A stretch of DNA of 64,000 nt from Asterias rubens (taxonomy: Eukaryota; Echinodermata; Asteroidea; Forcipulatida; Asteriidae), in the NCBI RefSeq assembly GCF_902459465.1, contig NC_047063.1:19371685-19435684 (forward strand), given 5' to 3'. A program made the position numbers and the translations under genes. Below, one piece after another: positions 46,101 through 55,300 of the stretch (position 1 is its first letter; each line of letters starts with the position of its first letter). Under the pieces are notes generated by a model. It was not told where the DNA came from. It saw only the letters and a program-made list of their open reading frames with translations, and did no database searches.

Positions 46101-48393
46101 CGGAGAAACCATATACCCATAAAACTTTCTCTATGAGTTGTGGGTCTGCCAACAAAGCCCACACCGTTTGAACATGAACATGTATGTCAGCCATAAAATA
46201 TTCCTACTTTTTCCCAACACCAAGTATCATGCGTGATCTTTGCATTTCCTTTCATTCAACCCATCACAAGGGAAGCTTTAAGTAAGTTCTATGATAGGTT
46301 AAAGGAGTATTACAGAATCGGTTTTGCTAGCAGTGTAAGCACTTTATATAATCCACCATATACATAAAATGACAAACCTGTAGAAGTTTGAGTTCGATCA
46401 GCCATCTGGGTCACGAGAGAATAGTGAAAAACCGATTACAAATTTTGCATTGCATCAACGCCAATACAGAAATGAATAAAAAGCTCACTGAGCAATAAAC
46501 CCCAAACGCGATATTAGACTATTTATTTCTAATCAAATATGAAATTTCAGACAGAAATATTTCAAGGGAAGTGTTCTACTATCATCATCATTAGACCTTG
46601 TAAGTTTTATGTAAATATGTGATCTTCACCCTTTTTTTTGTCCTACCAATTCTGTAACGTTCCTTTAAACATTACATTATAAATGATTCGTTTGTTTCAG
46701 TTGCCACGAGGGAAGCCCTGCTTCAGTATTTTGATCGGTTAAACGACCACACTATTGGGTTGGATCACATGTATCTAACTGTCCATGACGCCGTTCTTCA
46801 TTCCCAACATCTTCCAATCACACCTGTAAGTAACAAAATAAGTCTTTGAAGACATTGGCAATTACACTATTGGTAGTTACTCAAAGTAATTGTTAGCATA
46901 GAAACCTACTTGGTAACCAGCAATGGAGAGACGTTGATAGTATAAAACATTGTGAGAAACGGCTCCCTCTGAAGTACAGTAGTTTTTGAGAAAGAGGTAA
47001 TTTTCCACTAAAATATTTGTATTTGATTTCGAGACCTAAGAATTAGATTTTAAGGTCCCGAAATCAAGCATCTGAAAGCACACAACTTCCTGTGACAAGG
47101 GTGTTTTTTCTTCCACTGTTATCTCGCAACTTTGACAGCCAATTTAGCTCAAATTTTCACAGGTTTGTTATTTTATGCATATGTTGAGATCATAGAGTGT
47201 ACACCAACTGAGAAGACTTGGTCTTTGACAATTACCAAAGGTGTCCAGTGTCTTTAAGGCAAGGTACACATTTTGGTATTCACTCTTAAAATAATGGCAA
47301 TAACAACTATTGGTTAGGAGCCTACAGCAAGCTTCAAAGCATTATGAGAAACATTTCACTTTGAGGTAACGTGGTAATGTGAAAAAATATCAGTTTTTAT
47401 GGCACCAAATTTGAATGGAAAATTACCCTTCAAGACAATGGACACTATTGGTAATTGTCTGAGACCACGTCTTCTCACTTTGTGTATTTCAACATATGCA
47501 TAAAATAACAAACCTGTGAAAATTTTAGCTCAATCGGTTGTAGAAGTTGCGAGATAATACTGAAAGAAAAAACACCCTTGTACCATTCAAATTCTAAATC
47601 TGAGGTCTCGAAATCACATTCCTTGAAAATTACTTCTTTCTCGAAAACTACGTCACTTGAGAGGGAGCCATTTCTCACAATGTTTTATACCATCAACCTC
47701 TCCCGATTACTCGTTACCAAGTAATTATTTTGAGTAATTACCAATAGTGTCCACTGCTTTTAATCCTGCTCATTAGGCCTACTTGCCCACAGAGGATCTC
47801 AACCCTCCATTATCCTCCTCTCCCATGTCACTTCACATCAACATGAAAAATCTTCTATACTCCATTTGTGACATGATCATGCTAGTACACTTGCATAAAT
47901 ATACAGTATTGGCAGAGAAGACAAAATAGTTGTAGACAGTGTTAATGTTTAGTGATTAACCCTCAACCATATACATGAAATATAGAAAGGTTTGCGGTAA
48001 CATCATGTAATGACTATCGCCAATGAGTTGGGTTGGTTCTGAAAAGAACCGTTGGTTTCAACTCGACATGTCGATCATGAAATATAAAACCTTTGAAAAT
48101 GTTGGCTTAATCATGTTTGCACTAATCAGAAAGATCTGTCTTCAGCCATTGTCCAACCATGCAAAGTTTTCTACACTCCTTTTTTGACATATGATCATGC
48201 TGATACTCTACCTTTTTAATTCTTTAACCGTTCTTCGATTCATGCCTTGTTTTGTCCTTGCCTTTCACAGACAACCACACCTTCAGAGGTCACTTTTCCT
48301 GCCACGAGACAAGAATCAGCCTCCGTCGAAGCCCAGGTCAGTTTAATGTCCGCCAGAAACGGAAGAGTTGACCAAGAAGTGTCGTCGGTATGA
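24798..48393 (+). CDS. SLC26-family anion exchanger, SLC26A5/A6-like (15 exons, complete)
   Basis: Exons: 24798-25116, 26486-26596, 27354-27523, 28685-28849, 29086-29289, 37480-37562, 38050-38197, 38867-38980, 40470-40547, 41505-41600, 42195-42371, 43859-44023, 45628-45844, 46701-46825 and 48271-48393. All are in phase, giving about 764 aa, the usual family length. SLC26 proteins exchange chloride, bicarbonate, sulfate or oxalate across the plasma membrane. Marks in order: cytosolic N-terminus ([20 protein letters not shown]), the SulP signature [33 protein letters not shown], an extracellular loop with an NAT glycosylation site, many hydrophobic spans including [18 protein letters not shown], then a STAS domain ([20 protein letters not shown]) and C-terminal SSV. 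The exon 4 donor could be 28843 instead of 28849 (two residues fewer). The member number within SLC26 is not decided. Confidence 0.92.
25161..25562. mobile_element. hAT-like MITE with perfect 8-bp target duplication (SLC26 intron 1)
   Basis: GCACCAAG flanks the element on both sides (25161-25168 and 25555-25562). The 386-bp insert begins TAAGCTTGGGCGATATCG and ends CGTGATATCGCCCAAGCTTA. Its interior is rich in ATATCG palindromes. An 8-bp duplication with TIRs of this kind is the mark of hAT elements. No transposase is present. Confidence 0.85.
25996..26369. mobile_element. TTAA-flanked MITE, family B
   Basis: TTAA at 25996-25999 and 26366-26369 flanks ends AAGGAACACGTTGCCTCGGA and TCCAAGGCAACGTGTTCCTT. 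It lies in SLC26 intron 1 and matches the 8284-8663 copy. Confidence 0.8.
26876..27180. mobile_element. MITE family A, rearranged copy
   Basis: AAAGGCAGTGGACACTGCCT TTAA at the left suggests an end that was cut and rejoined. The interior then matches family A (GGGGAGAGGTTGATA, TCAAAATCAAGCATCTGAAA). The right inverted end is missing. It lies in SLC26 intron 2. Confidence 0.6.
28050..28262. mobile_element. Hairpin MITE ending GGGCCC...TTGGCCCC
   Basis: GGGCCCATAGAGCTGCTTAA starts the left arm and CAAGCAATTGGCCCC ends the right. AAAATTTTGCTTAAGCAAAA is an inner palindrome. Related copies are at 59680-59920 and 60824-61072, with pieces at 27205 and 35107. Confidence 0.6.
28432..28580. repeat. 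Degenerate short tandem repeat
   Basis: About four loose copies of a unit near 40 bp with the core GAATATTGGGG or AATGTTGG, in SLC26 intron 3. Confidence 0.4.
29680..30140. repeat. Dispersed repeat (GC-rich core, TATTTATGAATAG end)
   Basis: It runs from GGGAATAAAAGGGTAGCGTC through GTCGTGTGATAAAGGCCC and TTGCGCGTGGGTTGTGTGTA. It ends in CCCCCACGTGACGCGCTCTC and GAGTATTTATGAATAG. An inverted copy is at 36842-37247 and a rearranged one at 49755-50165. No coding capacity. Confidence 0.65.
30950..31978. repeat. About 148-bp minisatellite, seven units
   Basis: Each unit has the order ACGTACGTAAAGCCCTTTCA, TATGATGTATAGATTGTCAA, CTTATGCATAATGACGACTG and GAGAAGAGACTAACTAACCG. Shorter arrays of the same unit lie at 33218-33500 (two units) and 35470-35755 (two to three). 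They occupy the same position in each element of the cluster. Confidence 0.85.
32033..32124 (-). pseudogene. 5S rRNA-derived segment, shortened copy
   Basis: The minus strand carries AAGTTAAGCAAAATCGAGCC and TATTTGGATGGGAGACC, matching the internal promoter region and following part of animal 5S rRNA. About 16 bases are missing upstream of the box A-like part compared with the 35809-35910 copy. Confidence 0.65.
34405..34676. mobile_element. Long-hairpin MITE within the Helentron-like cluster
   Basis: AAGGTTCCAACAGCCGGTGT opens the left arm and ACACCGGCTGTTGGAACCCT closes the right. The arms also pair through TCATTTATGAGCTAGCAACT and AGTTGCTAGCTCATAAATGA. It lies in the interruption of the third element copy. 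Confidence 0.75.
35809..35910 (-). pseudogene. Near full-length 5S rRNA-derived sequence in a mobile element
   Basis: Read on the minus strand: CTACGACCGTACTGCGTTGA, then CCGGTTCCCGTCCGATCACT, GAAGTTAAGCAAAATCGGGC and TTTGATGGGAGACCAATTGG. This follows eukaryotic 5S rRNA over roughly 100 of 120 bases, including the box A and box C regions of the internal promoter. It lacks the extreme ends and has many changes in the 5' stem, so a working rRNA gene is unlikely. It is embedded in the Helentron-like cluster, antisense to it. Confidence 0.75.
36519..36830 (-). pseudogene. 3' end of a non-LTR retrotransposon (LINE) ORF2
   Basis: On the minus strand a frame reads [20 protein letters not shown] then [11 protein letters not shown], the usual C-terminal end of CR1/L2/Jockey-type reverse transcriptase ORFs. 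It is followed by an AT-rich tail (GCGCTTTATAAGTCTTG). It is 5'-truncated and touches the 3' end of the Helentron-like element. Confidence 0.65.
36842..37247. repeat. Dispersed repeat, inverted relative to 29680-30140
   Basis: CATAAATACCCCAGACAGTT starts it, and ACCCACGCGCATCGAACAGA, GATAAAGGCCCTCCC and CGCTACCCTTTTATTCCCTT follow, the reverse order of the earlier copy. The two copies bracket the Helentron-like cluster. Confidence 0.65.
38385..38446 (-). repeat. tRNA-like SINE fragment
   Basis: On the minus strand TAGCTCAGCTGGTAGAGCAC is a good box A region and GGCAGGTTCGAAGCCTGCTC a good box B/T arm. The two are joined without a normal anticodon arm, so this is SINE-derived rather than a tRNA gene. 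It lies in SLC26 intron 7. Confidence 0.55.
38560..38775 (+). repeat. tRNA-like SINE (family 2), forward copy
   Basis: GTTGTATACTCCCAAGGGAG, GCACTAATGTAAAGCGCTTA and TTAGGCGCTATATAA run in the reverse of the 16485-16830 copy and end in an ATT microsatellite. It lies in SLC26 intron 7. Confidence 0.6.
38990..39245 (+). repeat. SINE tail copy (family 3)
   Basis: AAGCAAGACACTTAACCATT, GATGGGATGTAAAGTCGGTG and TAAACCCTTATAAGGTGCTA identify it. Related copies are at 53781-53965 and 63795-64000. It begins right after SLC26 exon 8. Confidence 0.55.
39758..40030 (+). repeat. Tandemly duplicated tRNA-like sequence
   Basis: A unit of about 120 bp (GACAGGACCCTGTT ... AGTGATCTAGTGGTATAGAC ... GGCAGTGGGTTC) occurs twice. 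The second copy runs on to a full box B, GGGTTCAAATCCCAT. It lies in SLC26 intron 8. Confidence 0.6.
40605..40900. repeat. Copy of the palindromic GGTTTGCGGTAACACC family
   Basis: It begins GGTTTACGGTAACACCATGT and ends near ACTAGCTTGCTCTCGTCATC, where the minus strand again has CTGACGA. It lacks the right-hand arm of the 17272-17632 element. Confidence 0.5.
44105..44425 (-). repeat. SINE-like repeat with box B
   Basis: The minus strand has GGTTCAATTCCCGGCCAGGG as a box B region and GGTTGGCTTACGTGCTGAAA as a possible box A side. The body (GGCGCCCTTGCATGCCAGCT) is not coding. It lies in SLC26 intron 12. Confidence 0.5.
45162..45555. mobile_element. MITE family A copy (SLC26 intron 12)
   Basis: TTAA flanks on both sides; ends AGGCAGTGGACACTCTTGGT and CCAATAGTGTCCAGTGTCTT. 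It is full length and sits about 70 bp before the STAS exon. Confidence 0.8.
45628..46825 (+). CDS. SLC26 STAS-domain exons 13 and 14
   Basis: Exons 45628-45844 and 46701-46825 encode a Ser/Thr-rich variable loop, then [40 protein letters not shown] and [17 protein letters not shown]. This follows the beta-alpha fold of STAS domains, which lie in the cytosol and regulate SulP transporters. The exons join as phase 1. Confidence 0.9.
46299..46668. mobile_element. TTAA-flanked MITE, family C
   Basis: TTAA at 46299-46302 and 46665-46668 flanks ends AAGGAGTATTACAGAATCGG and CCAATTCTGTAACGTTCCTT. The two 20-base ends pair at about 17 positions. It lies between the two STAS exons of SLC26. Confidence 0.75.
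46838..47257. mobile_element. MITE family A copy (SLC26 intron 14)
   Basis: The right end ACCAAAGGTGTCCAGTGTCT is followed by TTAA. The left end (GAAGACATTGGCAATTACAC) is more changed. The interior matches the family consensus. Confidence 0.65.
47427..47764. mobile_element. MITE family A copy, inverted (SLC26 intron 14)
   Basis: AGACAATGGACACTATTGGT starts it and ACCAATAGTGTCCACTGCTT, then TTAA, ends it. The left flank is TCAA rather than TTAA. The interior runs opposite to the 46838-47257 copy. Confidence 0.65.
48271..48393 (+). CDS. SLC26 last exon with PDZ-ligand-like end
   Basis: It begins [20 protein letters not shown], is Ser/Thr-rich, and ends DQEVSSV then TGA. The last three residues S-S-V fit a class I PDZ ligand (S/T-X-hydrophobic). 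Other SLC26 proteins use such ends to bind NHERF-type scaffolds; here this is inference. Confidence 0.85.
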   Translation, partial: TTTPSEVTFPATRQESASVEAQVSLMSARNGRVDQEVSSV

Positions 48394-49754
48394 CGTGGAA
48401 AACCATTTTTTTTTATCTGTACTAACCATTAATATATTCTTGAACGACGGTATGACGTGGAAAACCATTTTTTAAATCTGTAATAACCAGTAATATATTC
48501 AAGTTGGTAATGTAATTGCGACAAAGACACTGCTGTTGAGGAATAATTTAGTTGGGATCCATTTATGTTGTTGATTTAATAGCAATGCTTGAGTGGTTAT
48601 TTAGGCTTAGAGGGATTCCACCAATATATACATAAACACCTATATACCTGCACCCCCACACTTTCCATTTTTCTAATTTCGGTGTTGTTTGGATAACCTT
48701 GATGACTTTTTGTCTTTCACGTCTTTTTTTATAGGATTTTATTTTAATTGTGCATTATTTGATAGATCTTCTTGTGTGAGTGTGATATTCATTTTTCTTT
48801 AAAATTATAGGGTGTGACTTTCAATATATATCTGTTGTTGATGGTCAAAGAGATAGGAATAACAGTTTTTTTAATGTAACAAGATTCACTGTGGAATTGT
48901 GAGATTTGATTTATGGTTTGACCTTCTTCAGTTTCCTGTTATGATTTCAAGGTTATTATTTTGATGTGTTAACTGCACTGAGTAGACAAGCAATTTTTGT
49001 TTTATAGGAACTTTTTGTTTTGTTGTCAATGGTTAATCCCATTGAATGTAGTCAGTACTTTCATCATGTATATACTTAGTATTTTATTCCTTTAGACTGA
49101 GCAATCTAATGAAAAAAGACACATGGCATCATCGTTAACCTTACACGAATATAGATGTTGTATTTGCAGACAAATCAATTCTGATATGGGCACCCACACC
49201 TGTGGTGGTCCCCCCCCCCCTAATAGCGGTTACCCAACTGCCTGTATTCACCCCCCCCCCCCATTGATCTGAACATGTTGAAGGAAAATACATCTTTGTA
49301 ATTTGTTCTGTATCATCAGTAGGGAGATTGAGAAAAACATACGCAATGAACTGAAATAAATAATATCTCTAAATTGAGCTGCAATATATAGGCCTATTAA
49401 AGTTACTGCAAATTATTTTATAAAGTTTTGTACTACAACTCAATGTTTAGCAGTGGACAAACAGTTTGGCAAAGTAACATGTTTTTCGAAGTAATTTTAA
49501 AAGTTCTTTTATTATTTGTGAATTAGAGGGCCAGATGGTACTTTTTGGGTATTTACAGTACTCTAAAATACAATGACCATAACAACTAATTGGTTTAATA
49601 GCAATTTGAGAAATGATCCCCTTCGAAGATGTTTTTTTTTTTTTTTTTTTTTTTTTTGCAAAAACAATAGTTGGTGGTGAGAAAGAGTCTGGTATAACGT
49701 CAGGCCACCAAATATTTGTTTTATATATATTTGCAATAGCTATTATATCAATAT
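48394..49754. other. SLC26 3' flank, probable 3' UTR
   Basis: This is T-rich sequence without genes. A poly(A) signal AATAAA lies at 49355-49360. C-tracts are at 49211-49220 and 49251-49262, and a T-run at 49632-49657. Confidence 0.4.
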
Positions 49755-50165
49755 TGAGCCGGCGAGGGCCTTTATCACACGGCAACGACCCTGCAAGGTT
49801 TTAAACGGACATTTAACAACGAGTCACTATTCTTTTATTCCCATTCATAAATGCCCTTTTGTTAAAAAAACGAAAAAAAAAAAAGAAAAACAACATTTAC
49901 AGACACTTTGACAGTTGAAATATCGAGGTTTGAAATATTTGCTTTGTGAAAAGTCTGTTGCGCGTGGGTTGTGTGTACGCACGCGCGCTAAGATATAGAT
50001 TACGCGCTGTTACTAATAGCTACGAATTGCGTTCCGCGTGATAATCTTGCGCGCCTGACACGCGGAAGCCAGCAGGTTATAAACACTGGTCTTTAACACC
50101 CCCACGTGACGCGCTCTTCACCAACAGGAGTAGAAAAACTGTCTTGAGTATTTATGAATGGATTT
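49755..50165. repeat. Dispersed repeat, rearranged copy of the 29680 family
   Basis: GAGGGCCTTTATCACACGGC leads, GTTGCGCGTGGGTTGTGTGT and ACCCCCACGTGACGCGCTCT follow, and GAGTATTTATGAATGG ends it. The first part is inverted relative to the 29680-30140 copy. Confidence 0.6.
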
Positions 50166-50900
50166 TACCTGCATGGGCTAGCGTTACACAGTCTCCCATT
50201 GAAGCTGTTTATAAATTCAGAACACATCATGTATGGTGGCCAGACGTTAATATGCATTTTAATGTTAAACAGTTTTTAAAGTAATATTTGTTAGAGATTA
50301 GGTCCCAACCCAAAATTTAACTGCCTTAGGACTGGCTGTTGAACATGAACGATTCTACAAATAACTGTGAAAGGAAAACAAAAATGCTGCCTACTTTTAA
50401 TTATTGTTTTGGTTAAAAGTATTGTTATGGCATTAACAGTGTTAGGAGCCGGCCTGCATTGCGTGGTAACGACATTGCTGGGCGGCTGGCTGTTGTTACT
50501 GGACCTCGACATCGGCTCGATAGCCCACCACCAACCCACTCATTACCACTCAGTAAAGACCAGCTCCTTACACTGTTTATAATTGCCTAATTCTTGACAA
50601 ATACCATATTATTAGTATAGTGTTAGTGATACATCCGAAATATTTTTGATCAAAAGATTCTGTTATTAGTACATGTATATTTTATATTATGACTTTTAAG
50701 CAATTATTGTTGTATCATTTGTGTTATATCTTCATGGGAATTATAATAGTATACTTGTAAAGACTTTATATTTTCAAAGATTCGAAAGTTTGCTCTAAGC
50801 TGGCAATGAGAGTAGTAGATAGTTAAAGGAATATCTGAGGTTCCAAGATTTATTTTACTAAATGATTTTTGAACTGTTTGTATGACTGGAAATGTATGTA

Positions 50901-51002
50901 TTTAATAAAAACTAAAGCAACGAAACAATAAACTGTACTCGTTGCAGGTTGTTGTTTGTAAGTGAAAGTATTGATCCTGGACCCAAGTTAAAAATCTTTA
51001 TT
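50901..51002. other. Candidate convergent poly(A) region between SLC26 and the receptor kinase
   Basis: Plus-strand AATAAA lies at about 50904 and 50928, ahead of a T/G-rich stretch. Minus-strand AATAAA (plus TTTATT) is at 50997-51002, with another at 51438-51443. The converging genes could end within about 100 bp of each other. Transcript ends are not visible in DNA, so this is tentative. Confidence 0.35.
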
Positions 51003-51579
51003 CGGGGAAAAAAACACAATAAAAAAGTAAAATTATTTGCCAATAAAAAGTATAAAAAAACACCATCAACAAATAAACGTGTAAAATACAGAAACAGAAC
51101 ACCAGTTGTAATGAAGCGAACTGTATGACATTTTGACTGGTATCCAATCGCTGCCAGCGCTGCATACTACAAAGGAGTTGGGAAAGTTTCAGTATTGCTT
51201 TAGACTCAAGCTGGGTATAAAATAGTATACTAAATTAAAAGGAAGAACTCTGGCATTTGTTCCTTTGCAATGAAAAGTTGCTGAACCTCTTTAAGTACCA
51301 TTATTTAAATACTATTATTTTGAAACGTTGTCTAGAAATACTAAGTAAATTCCTATTTGTAATCTTTTAAGATAACTATGAACCCATGGGACCCAGACTG
51401 GGTCATTGACCCGGAAGTTCCACATTTTAAGCACCTCTTTATTCTGCTGATTTCCCAAGTTCCCAAACTTTACCTTAAAACCTATTCTACTTTTATAACC
51501 ATCAATTCACTGGTTCGTTTCTCCTCATACTTGGTCATTTCCATAATTCTTACACTCAACTATAATTTTCATCTTACAT

Positions 51580-52303
51580 TTATTTAGAATTTCCCGTTTT
51601 CCCATTTAAACTTTCCATAGGAATGGCATCACCTCCACAGTGATCCCCGTAATTTCCCTGACCCTTCTCTTCCATCATAGGAATGAGATAGCTATTACGA
51701 TATTCACTTCCAGTACATTCATCACAGGTTCCCCGGTTTTCATTCAAACTGGAATTCTCCCGAGGAGAAGTGACTTCCACTTTCCGACCAACTCCCATGC
51801 ATTCTCCCCAGGCTTCCAGGGCATTTCCCGTTGGAATGAGATAACTCCCTCGATTGGCAATCCCAGATTCGTTACATTCATCCCAATTTCCCCGGTTTTC
51901 ATTCAAACTGGAATTCACACGAGGAGAAGTGACTTCCCCTTTCCGATCAACTCCCACGCATTCTTTCCAGGTTTCCCTGGTATTCCCCGTTGGAATGAGA
52001 TAACCCCCACCATCGCCATTCCCAGACTCCCCACACTCCCCAATTTCCTTGTTTCCAACCACATTTTCCCTTTCACGTTTTCCGCCACCTTTATTTTCAA
52101 TCACATCCATTGGCATGATGGAGCCTTTGCCGTGATCCGTATAGCGCTCTCCCTGACCGTCTAAACCTCTTGGTGTAGCCGGTAGAGGCGGTGCATCACC
52201 CGGCGTGATTGTGGTCAACAACTGGTCAAACTCTCCAACAATTTCACGGAAGGAACATCTGCTCTTTGGTGAATCTCTCCAGCATTTTTGCATGATTTCA
52301 GAT
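51580..52303 (-). CDS. Receptor kinase last exon: end of kinase domain and repeated tail
   Basis: It starts [20 protein letters not shown], the last helices of the kinase domain. A Gly/Asn/Glu-rich tail of about 200 residues follows, with units of about 42 residues: YLIPTGN, then W-ECxGV, RKxEVTSPR and [13 protein letters not shown] occurs three times ([27 protein letters not shown]). It ends NGKTGNSK and TAG. The bidentate YVxV docking motif of vertebrate MET is absent. Confidence 0.88.
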
Positions 52304-55300
52304 CTAAAGGGGAAAGATTTCAAAGACAACTCTGGTTTATTATAATGAAATGTTGTTCAAGAAACTACAACTTTTATTATTTCGCCAGATCAGTGTATGT
52401 TATTTTGAGCAATGAGAATGTCACTAACAAAAGTAAATTGATCGCCTCTGTGGGTGAGACAGTGAATGATTCAGTTCTTTGAAAGACCATCTTAATGGCG
52501 TCCTTACTCTTCAAGTATACACAATATCCAACAACTATACTGTAAAACTTTCATGATCAACTTAATAAAATTTGAAATAAGTTGTGTAAAAGTATACATA
52601 AACATTATGTCACTGAAACGTTGCCATATTTTGTGTATTTGAATTCTTAAATTTTACATAAATCGTCCAATAATTAACACAACTTTTTACCCATTTATTT
52701 GTTACCATTCATTAATATGTGTGTGTGATAGGCTATAGGCATACAGTACTGGTGTTGTATGATACTCAAGTATCACACGTAGCTTTGAATCTAAAACTAT
52801 AATTAGTGTGCACAAAGAAAACATTTGTTTTCTCTCTTACATCTTGATGTGGCAGAATCTTGGTGGGTCCATACGTTCTCCCCGTTTCAGGAAATCATAA
52901 ATGTCTCTGTTTCGAATGCCAGGATACGGACTGCTTCCTCCAGAGAACAACTCCCACAGAAGAACACCGTACGACCACTGAGAGACAAACAACAAGAATG
53001 TCATGAAAACCGGTGTCTGGTTTACCTTTTCCACAAAGGTAGTGCCAGTTCGAACAGCGACATAAATGCGCTTACAGCAAGTGATTGCGCCTATATCGAG
53101 ATAATCTTTTGAACAGTTTGGGGCAACCCCCCTAAAATTCATACGTGTTAAGTAAGCAAATGTCGAGTATGGCACTGGACTACTTTAGTAATATTGTCAA
53201 AGATTTCCACTTGGTGTATCCCATAACTAGATCTGTGAAAATGTTTACCCAATTGGTCATCGAAGTTGCAAGAGAAAGAAAAAAACACCCTTAATTGATG
53301 CCAAAACAATTTTCTTCTTCAATTCATCAGTTGCATAAAGGCTTCAGGCCTGAATTCTTTAAACATTTGAGTGAGAAATTAGCTCTTTCTCTGAACCCAC
53401 GTAACTTCAGACTCTCAGAGCGAGCCGTTTATCATGGAAGGCACAAAGACGGAAGATCAAACAAGCAAAAAGACCTTACCACATCTGTTTTAGCGTTATA
53501 CACCCGGCGTTCCATGGATTCTGGTGCCATCCATTTGATTGGTAGTTTGGCGTGTTTATCCCCACTAGTGTAGTAGTCCGCTTCAGACAGATCCCGAGAC
53601 AAGCCAAAGTCTGCTATCTTCACAACCAGCTTATCGTCAACCCTGTTGGTGTTTCAAACATAACAAATTATTGCTACATTACTGTTTTTTTAATGTAATA
53701 CTTGTATCCATCCTTTGGATGCTGAATAAAAAACAAACACAAACAACAACAAGACAAGTCGTTTGATCAGCAGTTGTTCAAGTCCCTGTCTTGACGCGTG
53801 TGTCCTTAAGCAAGACACTCCTTCAAATGGGACGTAAAGCCGTAGGTCCCGTGTGTTGTGTAATGCAGGTAAAAAAAGCATCACTTACATTTATCGCTAA
53901 AGGGATTTTCTACAGTTATTCTGGCAGTGGATGCCGAGTGCGCTTTCTAATAAAGTGCTTGTGTTCTAGTAAAAAGACAAAAGCAAAAAAACGAATCTGT
54001 CTTTAAAATGGTTGTGTTTGTGCAAGCACCTTCAGTACCATATAATTTGTATATACATATTGTTAAGACTCTGTTTGCCTATTATATACCCAGAAGAAGA
54101 TCAGAGCACACTGACCGAAACGATAGAGCAGAACAAGCCGGCTCTTCTCAGAGCAATTACTCCTCACAAAATATAAGTTTACTTAGTGTCAACACGAACC
54201 TTACTCACTTTAATAGATCTTTCCACCAAGTATAATAGCCTTATAATAGTCATATCCATGTGTCGTGATGACTTAAAGTAATCAATAGCAACACTGTAAC
54301 TGATAGTATTTTGTTAAAGGCACTGGGCACTATTGGTAATTACTCAAATAAATTGTCAGCCAAAACAAATTACTATGAGCAACGAGCAGAGGAGAGCTGT
54401 TGATAGTATAAATCATTGTGAGAAACGGCTCCCCTTGGAGTAACATAGTTTTTAAGAAAGAGGTCATTTCCCACTCAAATATTACATTGTTCAGGCCTGA
54501 AGGCTTTTGTAGTCATCTGAAGGCACACAAATTGTGCAGCAATTGTGTTTTTCTTTCATTACTCTCTTGCAACCTCGATGAAAAATGTGAACATTTTTCA
54601 CAGATTTGTTATTTTGTGCATGAAGGCGGGATACACCAAGTGGGAATACCGGTCTTTGACAATTGCCAAAGGTGTCCAGGGGTCGATATCAAAAACGTAC
54701 GGCTAGTCCTAAGTTAGGACGAGTAACTCGTCCTAACTCGAGATAAGACTAGTCCTAACTCTTTGTGAAATCGACCCCAGTGCCTTTAAACAACTTTTAC
54801 AGCAGAAGCTTACATGCAGTTCCTTGCAGCTAAATCTCGGTGGACGAACTTCGCTCTGCCAAGGTATTCCATTCCATGAGCAACATGCGAGGCGAACTTC
54901 AATAGCTGGTTGTGAGTCAGCTCCTATTTGAAATAGGATGTCTATAGTAAGGGTGTTTGAAAATATTTAAGATTTGCTTAACCAAAGATTGCCACGGGTG
55001 CAAAACTTCCCTTGAAGTAGTTTTGCTTGAAATGCTAAGTTTTGAAGAAACTAGTATTCAACGTAAGCAGTTTTTGTTCCCAAATGAGTCCCGAACTTAA
55101 TAGTAGGATTTTTATGGGTTTTTGTTTCTTTTCGTTTCCCCGATGACTGATTGAACTTATAAACTTCTACAAGTTCTGTTCATGTACTTTTTGTGTGTTC
55201 ATGATAAAGTGTGGATGCTATGTTTTGACAAAATTTCGTTTCTTATTATGTTGTGTACGAACATCCAATGCTAAAGAATATTAATTGTTTAGTAAAACCA

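Noticed and set aside
49613..49804. Small frame containing a poly-Phe run
   Set aside because: Produced by a long T tract; no other coding sign.
50291..50582. Overlapping frames on both strands in the SLC26 3' region
   Set aside because: Hydrophobic on one strand but without start context, introns or family resemblance; probably 3' UTR.
51640..52164. A 174-residue plus-strand open frame
   Set aside because: It is the antisense shadow of the repetitive receptor kinase tail, without family marks or splice context.
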